Source: Candidatus Glassbacteria bacterium (lineage in GTDB: Bacteria > Gemmatimonadota > Glassbacteria > GWA2-58-10). Taken from it: 64,000 bases of DNA. The notes under the pieces are model-generated. The model was not told where the DNA came from. It saw only the letters and a list, made by a program, of their open reading frames with translations, and searched no databases. Made by a program: the position numbers and the translations under genes. The number at the start of each line of letters is the position of its first letter. The stretch's first letter is position 1. The stretch spans positions 1 through 64,000 of the forward strand of contig VRUH01000003.1 in assembly GCA_019456185.1 (NCBI GenBank), in the 5' to 3' direction. Below are positions 22,977-31,086 of the stretch, in pieces.

Positions 22977-23297
22977 TCAGCGGGGAGCAATGGTTCTTTG
23001 GGCATCGTCGTCCTCCGGGAAGGCGATATAATCAAAGGCATAAAATTCGTGCAGTTCTTCCGCGCACAGGTCGATAACCGGCTCCATGCTGTGGTGGAAG
23101 GCGCTTGGTGCTCGCGGATCATCTGTCCTTTTGGAAGGTAGGAACTCCACCTGATACACCCCTGGCGCCATGTGGTCTATCGTGCGGTTCATGGACTCGT
23201 GCTGCTTGAGGGTGACAACATCACCGGGCGAAGCATCCTTATCCCACCCCAAGAGACACCAGCGGCCCGTTTTCCCGAGACAGATTATTGCTTTCAT
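22977..23297 (-). CDS. Phage early protein of unknown function
   Basis: 106 residues, acidic at the end (FPEDDDAQRT). It starts MKAIICLGKTGRWCLLGWDK and includes HHSMEPVIDLCAEELHEFYAFDYIAF. Four-base overlap with the next upstream gene (ATGA). No domain identified. Confidence 0.55.
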   Translation of the reverse strand: MKAIICLGKTGRWCLLGWDKDASPGDVVTLKQHESMNRTIDHMAPGVYQVEFLPSKRTDDPRAPSAFHHSMEPVIDLCAEELHEFYAFDYIAFPEDDDAQRTIAPR

Positions 23298-23530
23298 GCA
23301 AACCCCTTTGCCGCCGGATTTCCGTTTAACATCCGTCCCCTTATATCGTACTGGACATGCACACCGATCACGGCGCAGACCATAATCGCTGTCGTATCGT
23401 TTACCGCGGCAACTTTCCTCGAGCAGAACGGGCAGGTATAAACACCCTTCACGGCCTCGACTTCCTCTCTCGGCCAGTCCAACATTTCTTTAATATCCTG
23501 CCAGCCGGGGAACTCGTGAACGAATATCAT
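23294..23530 (-). CDS. Small zinc-ribbon-like protein
   Basis: 78 residues. A helix with acidic residues (LDWPREEVEAVKG) is followed by YTCPFCSRK and AIMVCAVIG, three cysteines able to take part in a zinc site. Starts 8 bases after the Rad50-like gene's stop. Function unknown. Confidence 0.55.
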   Translation of the reverse strand: MIFVHEFPGWQDIKEMLDWPREEVEAVKGVYTCPFCSRKVAAVNDTTAIMVCAVIGVHVQYDIRGRMLNGNPAAKGFA

Positions 23531-23538
23531 TGGCTAAC

Positions 23539-25659
23539 CTAACCGATCAATGGGAACTCGATAATTTCCATGCCCTCGATCGCCGTCTGGCAAACATCGG
23601 CAGGAATCCGACTGCCATCTGGCCACGTCCCAACGATCGATTCAGGAAGAGTCTTGCTCGATGCCGCGATCACGTTATCAAGGCCGCAGTATTCAGCTAC
23701 TTTCGGCAGACCGCGCAAGAACTTTTCCTCGTAATCCGCGGAGATCACTTCGAGGTTGTCCAGGGCAAGAAGCTTTAACGGGCTTTGGCTGTGCTTACAG
23801 ATCACCGCCACCAGGCAGGCCAGCAGGATACAACCCTGGCCGGTGGAAAGGCTATCGAAAGCGATATAGTTACCGCCGTTTTTCCAACCGAAATCGAAGA
23901 TCTCAGTACCCCGGCCGTCAACGGTCCGGAAGCTGAACTCTACGCCCTCGATGCCGAAAAGCCTGAGACTCTCGTTTACCTCGAGCTTGATAGGATTAAG
24001 CTTTTCTTTCACCAGATCGCCCTTTAATCCACTCGGCCCCAAGACCTTGATCATCTGCTTTATGCAATACAGGCGCGTTTGCGCGGCGTCAGCATCACCG
24101 ACTGAGCGCAACTGGATATTCAGCTCGTTTTCCTCTTCCTGCTTCGCATCGAGCTGAGCCTCAAGAGTCTCGATCCTCGTTTTCAGGCCGGCGAGTTGCT
24201 GTTCCATTCCATCGGTCGCAACCGGGTTCTCCACTTTTTTAGCGAGAACGTCTTTCAACTCATTCTCCGCTTCCTCTAATTCCGCCCCTCTGGTGGACGC
24301 TGCGGCCTCTTCGGTGTCCCGTTTTGTTTCCAGAGCAAGAATCTCGTTGCGGAGGTCGCCCTCGGACAATTTACCCGCAGTGATCGCCTCGTTAAGGGCG
24401 CTATTGGTAATGAGGGTTTTCTGGTAAGCCTTGCCCTCGGCCTCATTCGCCGTCTTCGAGTTGCCATCTTTCTCAACAATCTTTTTGTCCATATCGGGTG
24501 ATGATGGAAACAGGGGACTACACTTCTCGCAGAGCTGGTCCCGAATATCCCCTAATTCTTCAAAGGCGTTCTTTTGGGAGCGTAGTCCTTGGGCCACCCT
24601 CAAGGCGGTAGCCGCTTCCGCTTTCGCCGTTTCATACAAACCACCCGCTTCCTGGTGGGCTTTCTCCAGTTTTGCCTGAGCGGTGGCGTTTTCCTCTCTC
24701 TGCTTCGGTTCCCGCTCATTGCGATCCACGATCGTTTTCTTGATCGCACCTATGTCGGCGCCACCCTCTTTCAGCCTAACAATACGGGCGGACAGTGAAT
24801 CAGTCCGCCCCTGTCTGGACTCCAACGCCGCGAACAGGGGGGCGTTCTTGGCAAGTTCGGACACAACCATTTCCTTGTCCTTTCGAGCCTGGTCCAGTTC
24901 AGTTTTCAGCCCCCGAAGATCGCCAGCTACAGTTTTCCGCTCGGATTGTGCTTCGGCCATCTTCACCGCCGCGCCCCTGGCGTTCTGGATTTCCCTGGTG
25001 GCGGTACTCTTTTCCTCCGCAAGCCACTTGAGGGCATAATCGAGATCACCGCCATGCAGATCCACCAGTTCAACGGAGATCTCGTGCAAAACAACGCCGG
25101 CCAACTTTGCTTCCCCTCGAGCGCATTCCTTCAAGAGTTTTTTAATCCGAGCACCCGTTACCTCGGAAGACTCACCCAGGCGGTAAAAGAAATCCCTGCG
25201 CTTATCTCCGCTCATAGCCAAGAAAGCCCGCACGTCCACCACTACAGGATCAAGGCCGGCCCATTGCCGGATTACCCCTTCCTTCGAGGATAACTTCGTG
25301 CCGCAATCAGCCGGCTCGGGTGAGAGGTCTATTTCCTGAGTAATCTTTTCTTTGGTTTCCCCACTGGCGGGATCTCGCTTTAGGGTTCTATCCCAGGACC
25401 GGCGAAAAGTTCTCGAGTCCGCTACGGATATTTCAACCCCCATGTAGTTGGTGTCCGGTGTGCTGTTGGCGAGTTTGAACACATCCGCCGTTCCGCTGAC
25501 CGAGGCTTCCGGCAGGGCCCCGGTGATCGCAAGCTTGGTGGCCTGAATAGTTTGGGTCTTTCCCGACCCGTTAGGGCCGCACAGCAAAACGACTTCGGCT
25601 ATCTCGATTTCGAGATCACGCGCCGATTTGAAGTTGATCATTCGAATTTTTTCAATCAT
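23539..25659 (-). CDS. Rad50/SbcC-like SMC-type ATPase with CxxC hook
   Basis: 706 residues. Walker A GPNGSGKT (28-35) is followed by a long coiled coil (about 215-590) interrupted near its middle by CEKC (377-380), a Rad50-style zinc-hook motif. The second ATPase half has FDSLSTGQG (signature-like, near 601-608) and LLALDNLE (Walker B, near 630). It is smaller than SbcC (about 1050). No SbcD/Mre11 nuclease is adjacent; the exonuclease at 17155 or a host nuclease could supply that activity. Role: DNA end handling in phage replication or packaging. Overlaps the HNH gene by 8 bases. Confidence 0.85.
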   Translation of the reverse strand: MIEKIRMINFKSARDLEIEIAEVVLLCGPNGSGKTQTIQATKLAITGALPEASVSGTADVFKLANSTPDTNYMGVEISVADSRTFRRSWDRTLKRDPASGETKEKITQEIDLSPEPADCGTKLSSKEGVIRQWAGLDPVVVDVRAFLAMSGDKRRDFFYRLGESSEVTGARIKKLLKECARGEAKLAGVVLHEISVELVDLHGGDLDYALKWLAEEKSTATREIQNARGAAVKMAEAQSERKTVAGDLRGLKTELDQARKDKEMVVSELAKNAPLFAALESRQGRTDSLSARIVRLKEGGADIGAIKKTIVDRNEREPKQREENATAQAKLEKAHQEAGGLYETAKAEAATALRVAQGLRSQKNAFEELGDIRDQLCEKCSPLFPSSPDMDKKIVEKDGNSKTANEAEGKAYQKTLITNSALNEAITAGKLSEGDLRNEILALETKRDTEEAAASTRGAELEEAENELKDVLAKKVENPVATDGMEQQLAGLKTRIETLEAQLDAKQEEENELNIQLRSVGDADAAQTRLYCIKQMIKVLGPSGLKGDLVKEKLNPIKLEVNESLRLFGIEGVEFSFRTVDGRGTEIFDFGWKNGGNYIAFDSLSTGQGCILLACLVAVICKHSQSPLKLLALDNLEVISADYEEKFLRGLPKVAEYCGLDNVIAASSKTLPESIVGTWPDGSRIPADVCQTAIEGMEIIEFPLIG

Positions 25660-26290
25660 TGCTTGTTCTCCTTCTTCTTGCCGGTTTGAGTAGGGCGGCC
25701 CCTCGGGTGCCCTTGCGGTAACGAGAATTGACTGTTACGGCATTGAGATTGTAAAGCTTGGCCCATTCAGTAAGACAGCGTGTTTTTCCTTTTATGGTGA
25801 TCTGTACGTTCCGCCGGTGGTTCCTGCACTGAGTTCGCCTCGTCGCCCACCGGCAGTTGCCGGGTTCGTAGTTTCCGTCGTTGTCGATCCGGTCTATTTC
25901 CAGGTTCTCCTTGTGGCCATTCGCCAACGCCCAATCTCGAAAAGCCTCAAAATTCTCGTCCCATTCGGCGCAGACCCGGATCCCCCGGCCGCCGTAGTTT
26001 TTGTAAGCGCTGTTGTTCTTTAGGCTGCAACGGTGTCGCATATTCTTCCACACGCTATAAAGCTTTGCACCCGACTCACCATGCGTTTCCCCGTGGCGGT
26101 TGCCTCGATTCGAGCAGCTTTTACATCGACGGGCAGAGCCGCTTCTAAGCCGTTGGCCCTCAATTGCTTTTTCCGTACCACAAATACACCGGCACAGCCA
26201 CTTCGCCTTACCCGCTCGATCATTTTCTGCTCTCTCGATTACGGTCCAGGAGCCGAATCGTTTTCCGGTTATGTCAATCAGTTCGCCCAA
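25652..26290 (-). CDS. HNH homing endonuclease-like protein (TTG start)
   Basis: 212 residues from TTG at 26290, which follows the upstream TAG directly; GGGGGA precedes it. A zinc ribbon (WLCRCICG ... CKSCSN) comes first, then YGGRGIRVCAEW and the HNH core IDRIDNDGNYEPGNCRWAT (D-R-I-D-N-D-G-x-Y and GNCRW, as in phage homing nucleases). The C-terminus is an HTH module (LTEWAKLYNLNAVTVNSRYRKG). It appears active and free-standing, probably a selfish gene inserted between the Rad50-like gene and its neighbour. Confidence 0.8.
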   Translation of the reverse strand: MGELIDITGKRFGSWTVIERAENDRAGKAKWLCRCICGTEKAIEGQRLRSGSARRCKSCSNRGNRHGETHGESGAKLYSVWKNMRHRCSLKNNSAYKNYGGRGIRVCAEWDENFEAFRDWALANGHKENLEIDRIDNDGNYEPGNCRWATRRTQCRNHRRNVQITIKGKTRCLTEWAKLYNLNAVTVNSRYRKGTRGAALLKPARRRRTSND

Positions 26291-27589
26291 CTATACGTCC
26301 CCCGTTTTTTGCAACATCCGGTAGACCTCTTCAGCCTGACTTTCGCTCAATTCCGTATACAAATTGGCTCGGAAACCCAGGGCCTCTGCGGTATCTACGA
26401 TTTGCTGAGGGTGGACCGTGCCGCGCAGCGCCAGTGTCGCAATCTTGCCCTTGAATTCAGGCTTTGCGCTTGGGTCCGCCTTCTCGCCTGCGGGAGGTTT
26501 TTCCGGCTCCGGTTCGGGATCTGGCCCTTTCTTCTTGTCGTCCGGTTTCTCTTCGGCCTCTTCATCCTCGACCTGCTCCGCTTTCCCCTGGTCAACTTCA
26601 TCCAGCCCTGGCTCGTTCGGTTCCTCATCGGTAATAATCTCGACATTGGCATCCTCGATAACTTCCTTCGCCGCATCCAGGTCGCCATGCTCGGCTGACG
26701 TTGAGAGTTTCTTCATATCGGTAAGATCAAGGGCGTGTTTGAAGCCGTACACGATAACCCTGGCCGTCCCGGTGTCTTTGCCTGCCGCGTCCTTTACAAT
26801 ACGATCAGTAATATCTCCCTGGCCGATCGCGGGGTGAGCTTTCAGGACGTTCCGGCCGCAGATGGTATCCGCGATCCTGTCCGCGAATTTCTGTCGCTGC
26901 TGGTGTTCGTTGTAGGCGGCTTGTATTTCCGGATGGGTAAGATCAACCCACAGCCCCAGGGCGGTATCCCCGAAGTAATCCACCGGGACGAAGAACAGGT
27001 CAGAATCCGCTCCCGGCTTTACCTCGATCTCTTTCTTCTCCTTGTAGCTTTTACCGCTATCGGTTTTCGCCCACTTCTCTTCAATGCCTTTCCACGATGT
27101 AGGCGGTTTATCGAGCCTGCCCATTACTCCAGCGGTGGGGAACCGCTTGATTTTCGCCTGTAAATCCTGTAGGAAATAGGTTCGGACGTTGAACACAACC
27201 GACTTGTCCACGAGGACCAGGTTGCCAACGGGAGAAAAGCCGATCCCCACCGTGCGGGTCCAGACCATAGATATACATTTGGTCTTCTGGTCGATCTCTA
27301 CATGGGGGTTCGGTTTCAGGTTCCCGTCAACTATCGTACTATTCGGCTTGATCAGATTGATATTGGCGACCTGGTTGAGTCTATTGTATCCACCGCTGTT
27401 GATTGCGGCCTTCCCGGAAATCTTGTTGTAGTGGATACCCTCTTTCAGAACCATTTCGGCCCGTACCGTCTGGACCGCTCCCTGGCTGTCGCGGCCGACG
27501 AAAACCCTGCCGTCGCCGAGTGCGGCGGTTTCCGGCGGCTTCTTCTTCTCCCCGGTACCCGGTGGTTTCTGTTCAGTTTGATTTGACAT
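26291..27589 (-). CDS. Early phage protein, possible recombination partner
   Basis: 432 residues. Residues 1-290 form a folded region with FNVRTYFLQDLQAKIKRF, YFGDTALGLWVDLTHPEIQ and a helix ADTICGRNVLKAHPAIG. A long acidic and proline-rich linker (about 320-385) follows, with a small C-terminal helix pair GTVHPQQIVDTAEALGF ... SQAEEVYRMLQK. It resembles, in overall layout only, ssDNA-annealing proteins with a tail; no motif proves it. It precedes the Rad50-like ATPase in the operon. Confidence 0.55.
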   Translation of the reverse strand: MSNQTEQKPPGTGEKKKPPETAALGDGRVFVGRDSQGAVQTVRAEMVLKEGIHYNKISGKAAINSGGYNRLNQVANINLIKPNSTIVDGNLKPNPHVEIDQKTKCISMVWTRTVGIGFSPVGNLVLVDKSVVFNVRTYFLQDLQAKIKRFPTAGVMGRLDKPPTSWKGIEEKWAKTDSGKSYKEKKEIEVKPGADSDLFFVPVDYFGDTALGLWVDLTHPEIQAAYNEHQQRQKFADRIADTICGRNVLKAHPAIGQGDITDRIVKDAAGKDTGTARVIVYGFKHALDLTDMKKLSTSAEHGDLDAAKEVIEDANVEIITDEEPNEPGLDEVDQGKAEQVEDEEAEEKPDDKKKGPDPEPEPEKPPAGEKADPSAKPEFKGKIATLALRGTVHPQQIVDTAEALGFRANLYTELSESQAEEVYRMLQKTGDV

Positions 27590-27644
27590 GGCTGGCTCTC
27601 CCCTCTAGATTGGAAATTGTTGAAAAAGAAAAAGGTCCTGGCCG

Positions 27645-28022
27645 TCATTCCTGCGGGGAACTGGCCGGAACCTCTTTTGTTTCTCGCTGTTTCTGCTTGT
27701 TCAATTTCTCGCACTCGCCGAATCGCTCATCCTCCGGAGTAATCGCTTCCACCTGGACGTCCACCAGCTCGCCCGGGATCCGGAAGCCGTGCAGCCCGAT
27801 CAGCTCATTGATGCTTTCCGTTAGATACTGCCAGTCGAAAGCGTTGTCCTCTTCGCCTTCGCCGCGGAAAATGATTATCGCTTCGGCATACAGCGGTTGC
27901 AGATCGGCCCTGTCGCGGCAGCATTTAAGATCGTGGTGTTTCTCGGCGAAATCGGCGGGCATTTCCAGTCCGCACCGCGGGCAGGTGTCCGTTTCGGAGG
28001 CGGTTTTCAGGTAGGTAGGCAT
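27645..28022 (-). CDS. Zinc-finger protein, first gene of the early operon
   Basis: The start at internal M18 (28022) is chosen because GGGGAGAGAACG precedes it; 125 residues. TCPRCGLEMPADFAEKHHDLKCC gives a C2..HH/CC zinc-type site in the first 35 residues. The rest is acidic (DNAFDWQYLTESINELIGL) with a charged tail. It lies directly downstream of the operator-bearing promoter at 28045-28073, so it should be the first early protein made. Function unknown. Confidence 0.6.
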   Translation of the reverse strand: MPTYLKTASETDTCPRCGLEMPADFAEKHHDLKCCRDRADLQPLYAEAIIIFRGEGEEDNAFDWQYLTESINELIGLHGFRIPGELVDVQVEAITPEDERFGECEKLNKQKQRETKEVPASSPQE

Positions 28023-28044
28023 CGTTCTCTCTCCCCAATAAAAC

Positions 28045-28073
28045 AGGATAATCAAGCAAATAGTGCTTGCCAA
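28045..28073 (-). promoter_or_regulatory. Early leftward promoter
   Basis: On the minus strand TTGGCA (28073-28068), 17 bases, TATCCT (28050-28045). The start of transcription would fall about 15 bases before the 28022 gene. A 17-bp palindrome fills the spacer, so the promoter is probably repressed in the lysogen. Confidence 0.5.
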
Positions 28074-28092
28074 AACCGAGCATACGTGCTTA
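28053..28092. promoter_or_regulatory. Two operator-like palindromes
   Basis: Op1 CAAGCA-AATAG-TGCTTG (28053-28069) sits in the promoter spacer. Op2 CGAGCA-TACG-TGCTTA (28077-28092) lies just upstream of the -35. The half-sites share AGCA/TGCT(T). The probable binders are the CI-like repressor (28925) or the Arc-like protein (28133), both encoded next to it. Confidence 0.45.
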
Positions 28093-28132
28093 TAATTAGC
28101 TGACAGGGCGGCCCCGGTTGCCTTGGTTGTCG

Positions 28133-28321
28133 TTAGTCTATCTTCCCCAACTCACGAAGAAAACCGTCCAGGGCTTCGCTGATGAGTTGGGAAACGGAAG
28201 GCTGTCGCCCGGCGACTTCTCGTTCTTTGGCGAGCTGCTTCAGTGCCGCCTTGTGCTTTTCGAACAGGTAGAACGTGAAACTGCTGGCTTCGGTGCTCAC
28301 TCTGTCAGCTTGTGCTGGCAT
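28133..28321 (-). CDS. Ribbon-helix-helix (Arc/CopG-like) DNA-binding protein
   Basis: 62 residues. A strand SSFTFYLFEKHKAALKQLAK leads into VSQLISEALDGFLREL, the strand-helix-helix order of RHH proteins. They dimerise and bind palindromic operators. The gene lies directly upstream of the early promoter with two palindromes, so it could repress or autoregulate that region. Confidence 0.6.
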   Translation of the reverse strand: MPAQADRVSTEASSFTFYLFEKHKAALKQLAKEREVAGRQPSVSQLISEALDGFLRELGKID

Positions 28322-28382
28322 TTTTTGATCCTTGTGATTGGTTGTTGCTTCATTCTGTTTTCACCCATTTAAGGACTTCTAA

Positions 28383-28634
28383 GTGCCTGTTTCTATTTGC
28401 CCTGTTTGCAAAGGCGGTTCTTTCGAGATCGTCGAGCAGAAACCCAAGAACTCGACCTATTCCGTCCTGTTCGTCCAGTGTTGCTCTTGCCACTCCGTTG
28501 TCGGAACGCTGGAATTTTACAGCGGTGGCTACTTGGCCAAACAACAAGAACAAGCCCTGGCAGAGCATTCACGGCTGCTGAATGAAATCAGTTCGAAGCT
28601 TAATGGCCTTCGGAATCTGGTCGGCGGAGAATAG
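28383..28634 (+). CDS. Zinc-ribbon protein of the lysogeny side (GTG start)
   Basis: 83 residues from GTG at 28383 (AAGGAC in front). A zinc ribbon is formed by CPVCKGG and CCSCHSVVG. Its second half is a helix with EHSRLLNEISSKLNGLRN. One of few plus-strand phage genes. Its last 35 bases overlap the convergent gene at 28600. Function unknown. Confidence 0.55.
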   Translation: MPVSICPVCKGGSFEIVEQKPKNSTYSVLFVQCCSCHSVVGTLEFYSGGYLAKQQEQALAEHSRLLNEISSKLNGLRNLVGGE

Positions 28635-28821
28635 CCCGGCCGCTGTCGGGGTTTTCAAATACCCCGACTGATTTTTCGCAGAACGCTTCGACCATTTTCT
28701 TGTACGTGGCGATCAGATCATCCAGGTTTTGCTCGCCGGCGTTTTTGCAAAACCCCACGGCCAGCTCCATCAGGCGCAATGCCGTGAGATCGTCGACTTT
28801 ATTTTTGTTGTCTTTACTCAT
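28600..28821 (-). CDS. Small helical protein opposite the repressor
   Basis: 73 residues, highly charged start MSKDNKNKVDDL, then helices ALRLMELAVGFCKNA and LDDLIATYKKMVEAF. Divergent from the CI-like repressor across a 103-base region. That position is where Cro- or antirepressor-like genes sit, but there is no HTH. Function unknown. Confidence 0.5.
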   Translation of the reverse strand: MSKDNKNKVDDLTALRLMELAVGFCKNAGEQNLDDLIATYKKMVEAFCEKSVGVFENPDSGRAILRRPDSEGH

Positions 28822-28924
28822 CTTCGTACCTAACTGGTCAGATTTATTTCACCTCTCGAGTTTGGAAACGTAGCCTAAAGATGTTTAGCTCTATGCAAGT
28901 CCATTATAAGGTGATCGAGCGCAC
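28822..28924. promoter_or_regulatory. Divergent control region of the repressor
   Basis: 103 bases between two divergent starts. Holds an inverted repeat CTAAA-GATG-TTTAG (28875-28888), a candidate operator, and an AT-rich stretch CCATTATAAGG (28902-28912) that could be the -10 of the repressor promoter. No good -35 is seen. Confidence 0.35.
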
Positions 28925-29593
28925 ATGTCAAGAACTTTACAAAGAAATTTTCCGCCTGAAGTAGTCAAGCGGATAGAATCGGTGCTTGAAGAACTTAACT
29001 TGCCACATTTAAAGGCTTTATCTGAAAAGGCCATCGTCCACCAAAGCACTATTTCTAAGCTTCTGCAAGGTAGCAATGTCGAATTAAGAACCAAAATGAA
29101 GGTTCAAAAGTCTATCGAGCGCATTAGTCTAAATTGGCTTATAACCGGCGAAGGGGAGAAGTATTTGGAGGAAAAGCGGCAGCCGGGGCAGTTGTTGAAC
29201 GAGCTGTTATCGCAGAATGCACCCGTCGTCCTGCTCAACGAAATCCTGCCGCTGCTCAGAACAATCGGAGAAAATACCGGCAGGCTGGTTGAGCTGCAAT
29301 CGGGCCATCAGGACGGGCCGCGCTACGAAGCTACCGAGCTCCATCTGACAATCCCCGACCCGCCGGATCATCTGTCCGAACAACGGATCATGCAGTACGA
29401 CCGCAATGCTGGCCTGCTGCTGCGCTGGGCCCGTACCGAGAAAGCGCAGGCGGCTTTCCCCGACGGTGTCCCGGACCATGCCCTGGAAGAGTTCTGTGAG
29501 AAAGTTTCCGGCTTCTACGGCGGCGGCTGGATCGATGATATATCTGGAATGCTGAAGGATCTGATCGAGGAACTTAATCAGGAGAAAAGATGA
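28925..29593 (+). CDS. CI-like phage repressor (HTH)
   Basis: 222 residues. The N-terminal HTH is LKALSEKAIVHQSTISKLLQG (about 35-55), followed by ERISLNWLITGEGEKYLEE, the 'NWL-TGEG' signature of phage repressors. The C-terminal region lacks the LexA/CI serine-lysine peptidase and instead has helical LLNEILPLLRTIGENTGRL and later charged parts, so it would not be cleaved by RecA. Divergent from 28821 and overlapping the OB-fold gene by 4 bases. Likely the lysogeny master regulator; induction is probably by an antirepressor or other route. Confidence 0.75.
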   Translation: MSRTLQRNFPPEVVKRIESVLEELNLPHLKALSEKAIVHQSTISKLLQGSNVELRTKMKVQKSIERISLNWLITGEGEKYLEEKRQPGQLLNELLSQNAPVVLLNEILPLLRTIGENTGRLVELQSGHQDGPRYEATELHLTIPDPPDHLSEQRIMQYDRNAGLLLRWARTEKAQAAFPDGVPDHALEEFCEKVSGFYGGGWIDDISGMLKDLIEELNQEKR

Positions 29594-29979
29594 GAAGCTT
29601 TCTGCTCTTCTTACTGCTATCGGTACTCTGCTTATGTTCCGCCGCAGGTGGTAATGATGCCATTACCGCAGATCAGGCTAAGAACTACATTGGAGAAACG
29701 AAGACCGTAATCGGCCAGGTCGTCAGCGCGAAATATGCCGCTGGCAGCCGCGGAAAGCCCACCTTTTTGAATCTCGACAAACCATATCCGAATCAAATTT
29801 TCACGGTCGTAATTTGGGGATCGAACAGGTCTAAATTCGATGAGCCGCCAGAGAAACATTTTCTGAAAAAGAAAGTCCGTGTCACCGGCAAGATATCAGA
29901 ATATAGAGGCAAACCACAGATAGTCGTCACTGACCCCAAGCAGATTAATATCAAGGAAAAAGAGGGAGTGGAGAAATAG
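29590..29979 (+). CDS. Exported OB-fold protein coupled to the repressor
   Basis: 129 residues with a signal peptide (MRSFLLFLLLSVLCLCSAAGG). The mature domain (ITADQAKNYIGETKTVIGQVV ... PTFLNLDKPYP, TVVIWGSNRSKF, VRVTGKISEYRGKPQIVV) is the five-strand OB-fold pattern of bacterial secreted tRNA/nuclease-associated proteins. The start overlaps the repressor stop (ATGA), so it is expressed in the lysogen. This suggests a lysogenic-conversion function, for instance nucleic-acid binding in the periplasm; the exact role is unknown. Confidence 0.7.
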   Translation: MRSFLLFLLLSVLCLCSAAGGNDAITADQAKNYIGETKTVIGQVVSAKYAAGSRGKPTFLNLDKPYPNQIFTVVIWGSNRSKFDEPPEKHFLKKKVRVTGKISEYRGKPQIVVTDPKQINIKEKEGVEK

Positions 29980-30172
29980 TGTCCAGGTAGACACCCCTCC
30001 GGCTGGCATCCCGTAGGCAACATTGTTCTACCGCGGCCGCCGGCAGAGTGATGTTCTAAGAGCCCTTCATATTCATCTTGCCAGTAAACATAACTGATCC
30101 CCGAATATCAATATAGACTATCGTAGATTTATACCCCCTCGCTACGCCCGCCACAGGCCTACAAAGAGAACA

Positions 30173-30204
30173 CCCCTGGAGGAATGGCTTGATACCTCCA
30201 GGGG
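30173..30204. terminator. Strong hairpin between the lysogeny operon and the late operon
   Basis: CCCCTGGAGG, 12-base loop, CCTCCAGGGG. The perfect 10-bp stem separates the plus-strand repressor operon from the minus-strand late genes that end here. No long T run, so a bidirectional barrier is inferred from position. Confidence 0.5.
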
Positions 30205-30237
30205 CGATCGTTGCTTACAGGGCTTTATATGAGCTCG

Positions 30238-30591
30238 TTAAGGCGGTTTCTCCATAAAATGCCTCTGGTCCCAATGGTTCTCCATCAAATGCCACTGGTT
30301 CCAATGGGTATTGTAGACAAACCGCAGCACATATTTACCGCTGTGCTGCGAATCAAACAGTATATCTACCGTATCCTCAGCGGCAATATGAAATCCGACA
30401 ACCTGCCTGTTCCAGTTCGGGTTCGATTTCCGCATCCCGTCTACGAACACCGCCGCCTTGTGCGGCATGATCCAGACGGTATCGGTCCTGACCTCTACCT
30501 CTGGCGGCGGTAGAATAACCCGGATCGGCCCCTGAAGACGCCCAGCGCAACCCAGGAGGGCCGTGAAGAGCATAATAAACAGACCGCGCAT
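30238..30591 (-). CDS. Phage lipoprotein with C-terminal tandem repeat
   Basis: 117 residues. The signal peptide MRGLFIMLFTALLGCAG has the lipobox LLGC, so it is probably lipid-anchored. The middle part is VEVRTDTVWIMPHKAAVFVDG. The end holds two 10-residue repeats, HWNQWHLMEN and HWDQRHFMEK, encoded by two 30-bp DNA repeats at 30251-30310. No spanin partner overlap is seen. Likely a late-expressed or conversion lipoprotein. It is the last gene of the late operon. Confidence 0.65.
   Translation of the reverse strand: MRGLFIMLFTALLGCAGRLQGPIRVILPPPEVEVRTDTVWIMPHKAAVFVDGMRKSNPNWNRQVVGFHIAAEDTVDILFDSQHSGKYVLRFVYNTHWNQWHLMENHWDQRHFMEKPP
30251..30310. repeat. Two tandem 30-bp repeats in the lipoprotein gene
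   Basis: Units 30251-30280 and 30281-30310 differ at six or so positions (TCCATaAAATGCCtCTGG versus TCCATcAAATGCCaCTGG). They encode the 10-residue repeats at the C-terminus, and copy-number change would stay in frame. Confidence 0.75.
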
Positions 30592-30648
30592 TTTCTCCCT
30601 CTTACTTGATTAAGCTATCCCCGCTGACCTCGTACTTGCCCGGCGCTA

Positions 30649-31077
30649 TTACCGGCTGACCTTCCAGGTCACATCATCGGCCACCGCCTTAGAATCCACG
30701 ACATAGTCCTTGTCCCGAATCTTCCCGGCGACCAGTAGCTTCTTGTATCTGATCTGGTCGGCGGTCAGATCAATAACTACATCGTTGAGAACGTCCACCC
30801 GGTCAGGATTGTGCTGTATCTTATAGTCGCGCCAGACCACACGATTGCCGAGAGAGTCTGGCTCGGAGTAGACATCCCCCATCAGCACGGGTCGGGTCTT
30901 GGGAGTCGGCCCCCACCAGCCAACTGTATCCAGCACTGTCCGAAACGGCACGGCTGAGATTGCTACAATTAAACCCTGTTTTCCGTCCTCGTTTACTTTC
31001 TCCCGTAAGATCGAAACCGTATCGACCTGCGACCACAGCAGGGCTGGAAACAGCAGTATCATCAGTATCGTTTTCAT
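30649..31077 (-). CDS. Exported protein of the late operon, unknown function
   Basis: 142 residues. The signal peptide MKTILMILLFPALLWSQ precedes a mature part with VSILREKVNEDGKQGLIV, RPVLMGDVYSEPDSLGNRVVW and VDVLNDVVIDLTADQIRYKK. The last looks like the tail of a structural protein interaction domain. No family is recognised. It lies between the beta-helix gene (9 bases) and the lipoprotein gene. Confidence 0.55.
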   Translation of the reverse strand: MKTILMILLFPALLWSQVDTVSILREKVNEDGKQGLIVAISAVPFRTVLDTVGWWGPTPKTRPVLMGDVYSEPDSLGNRVVWRDYKIQHNPDRVDVLNDVVIDLTADQIRYKKLLVAGKIRDKDYVVDSKAVADDVTWKVSR

Positions 31078-31086
31078 ATCCGCTCC

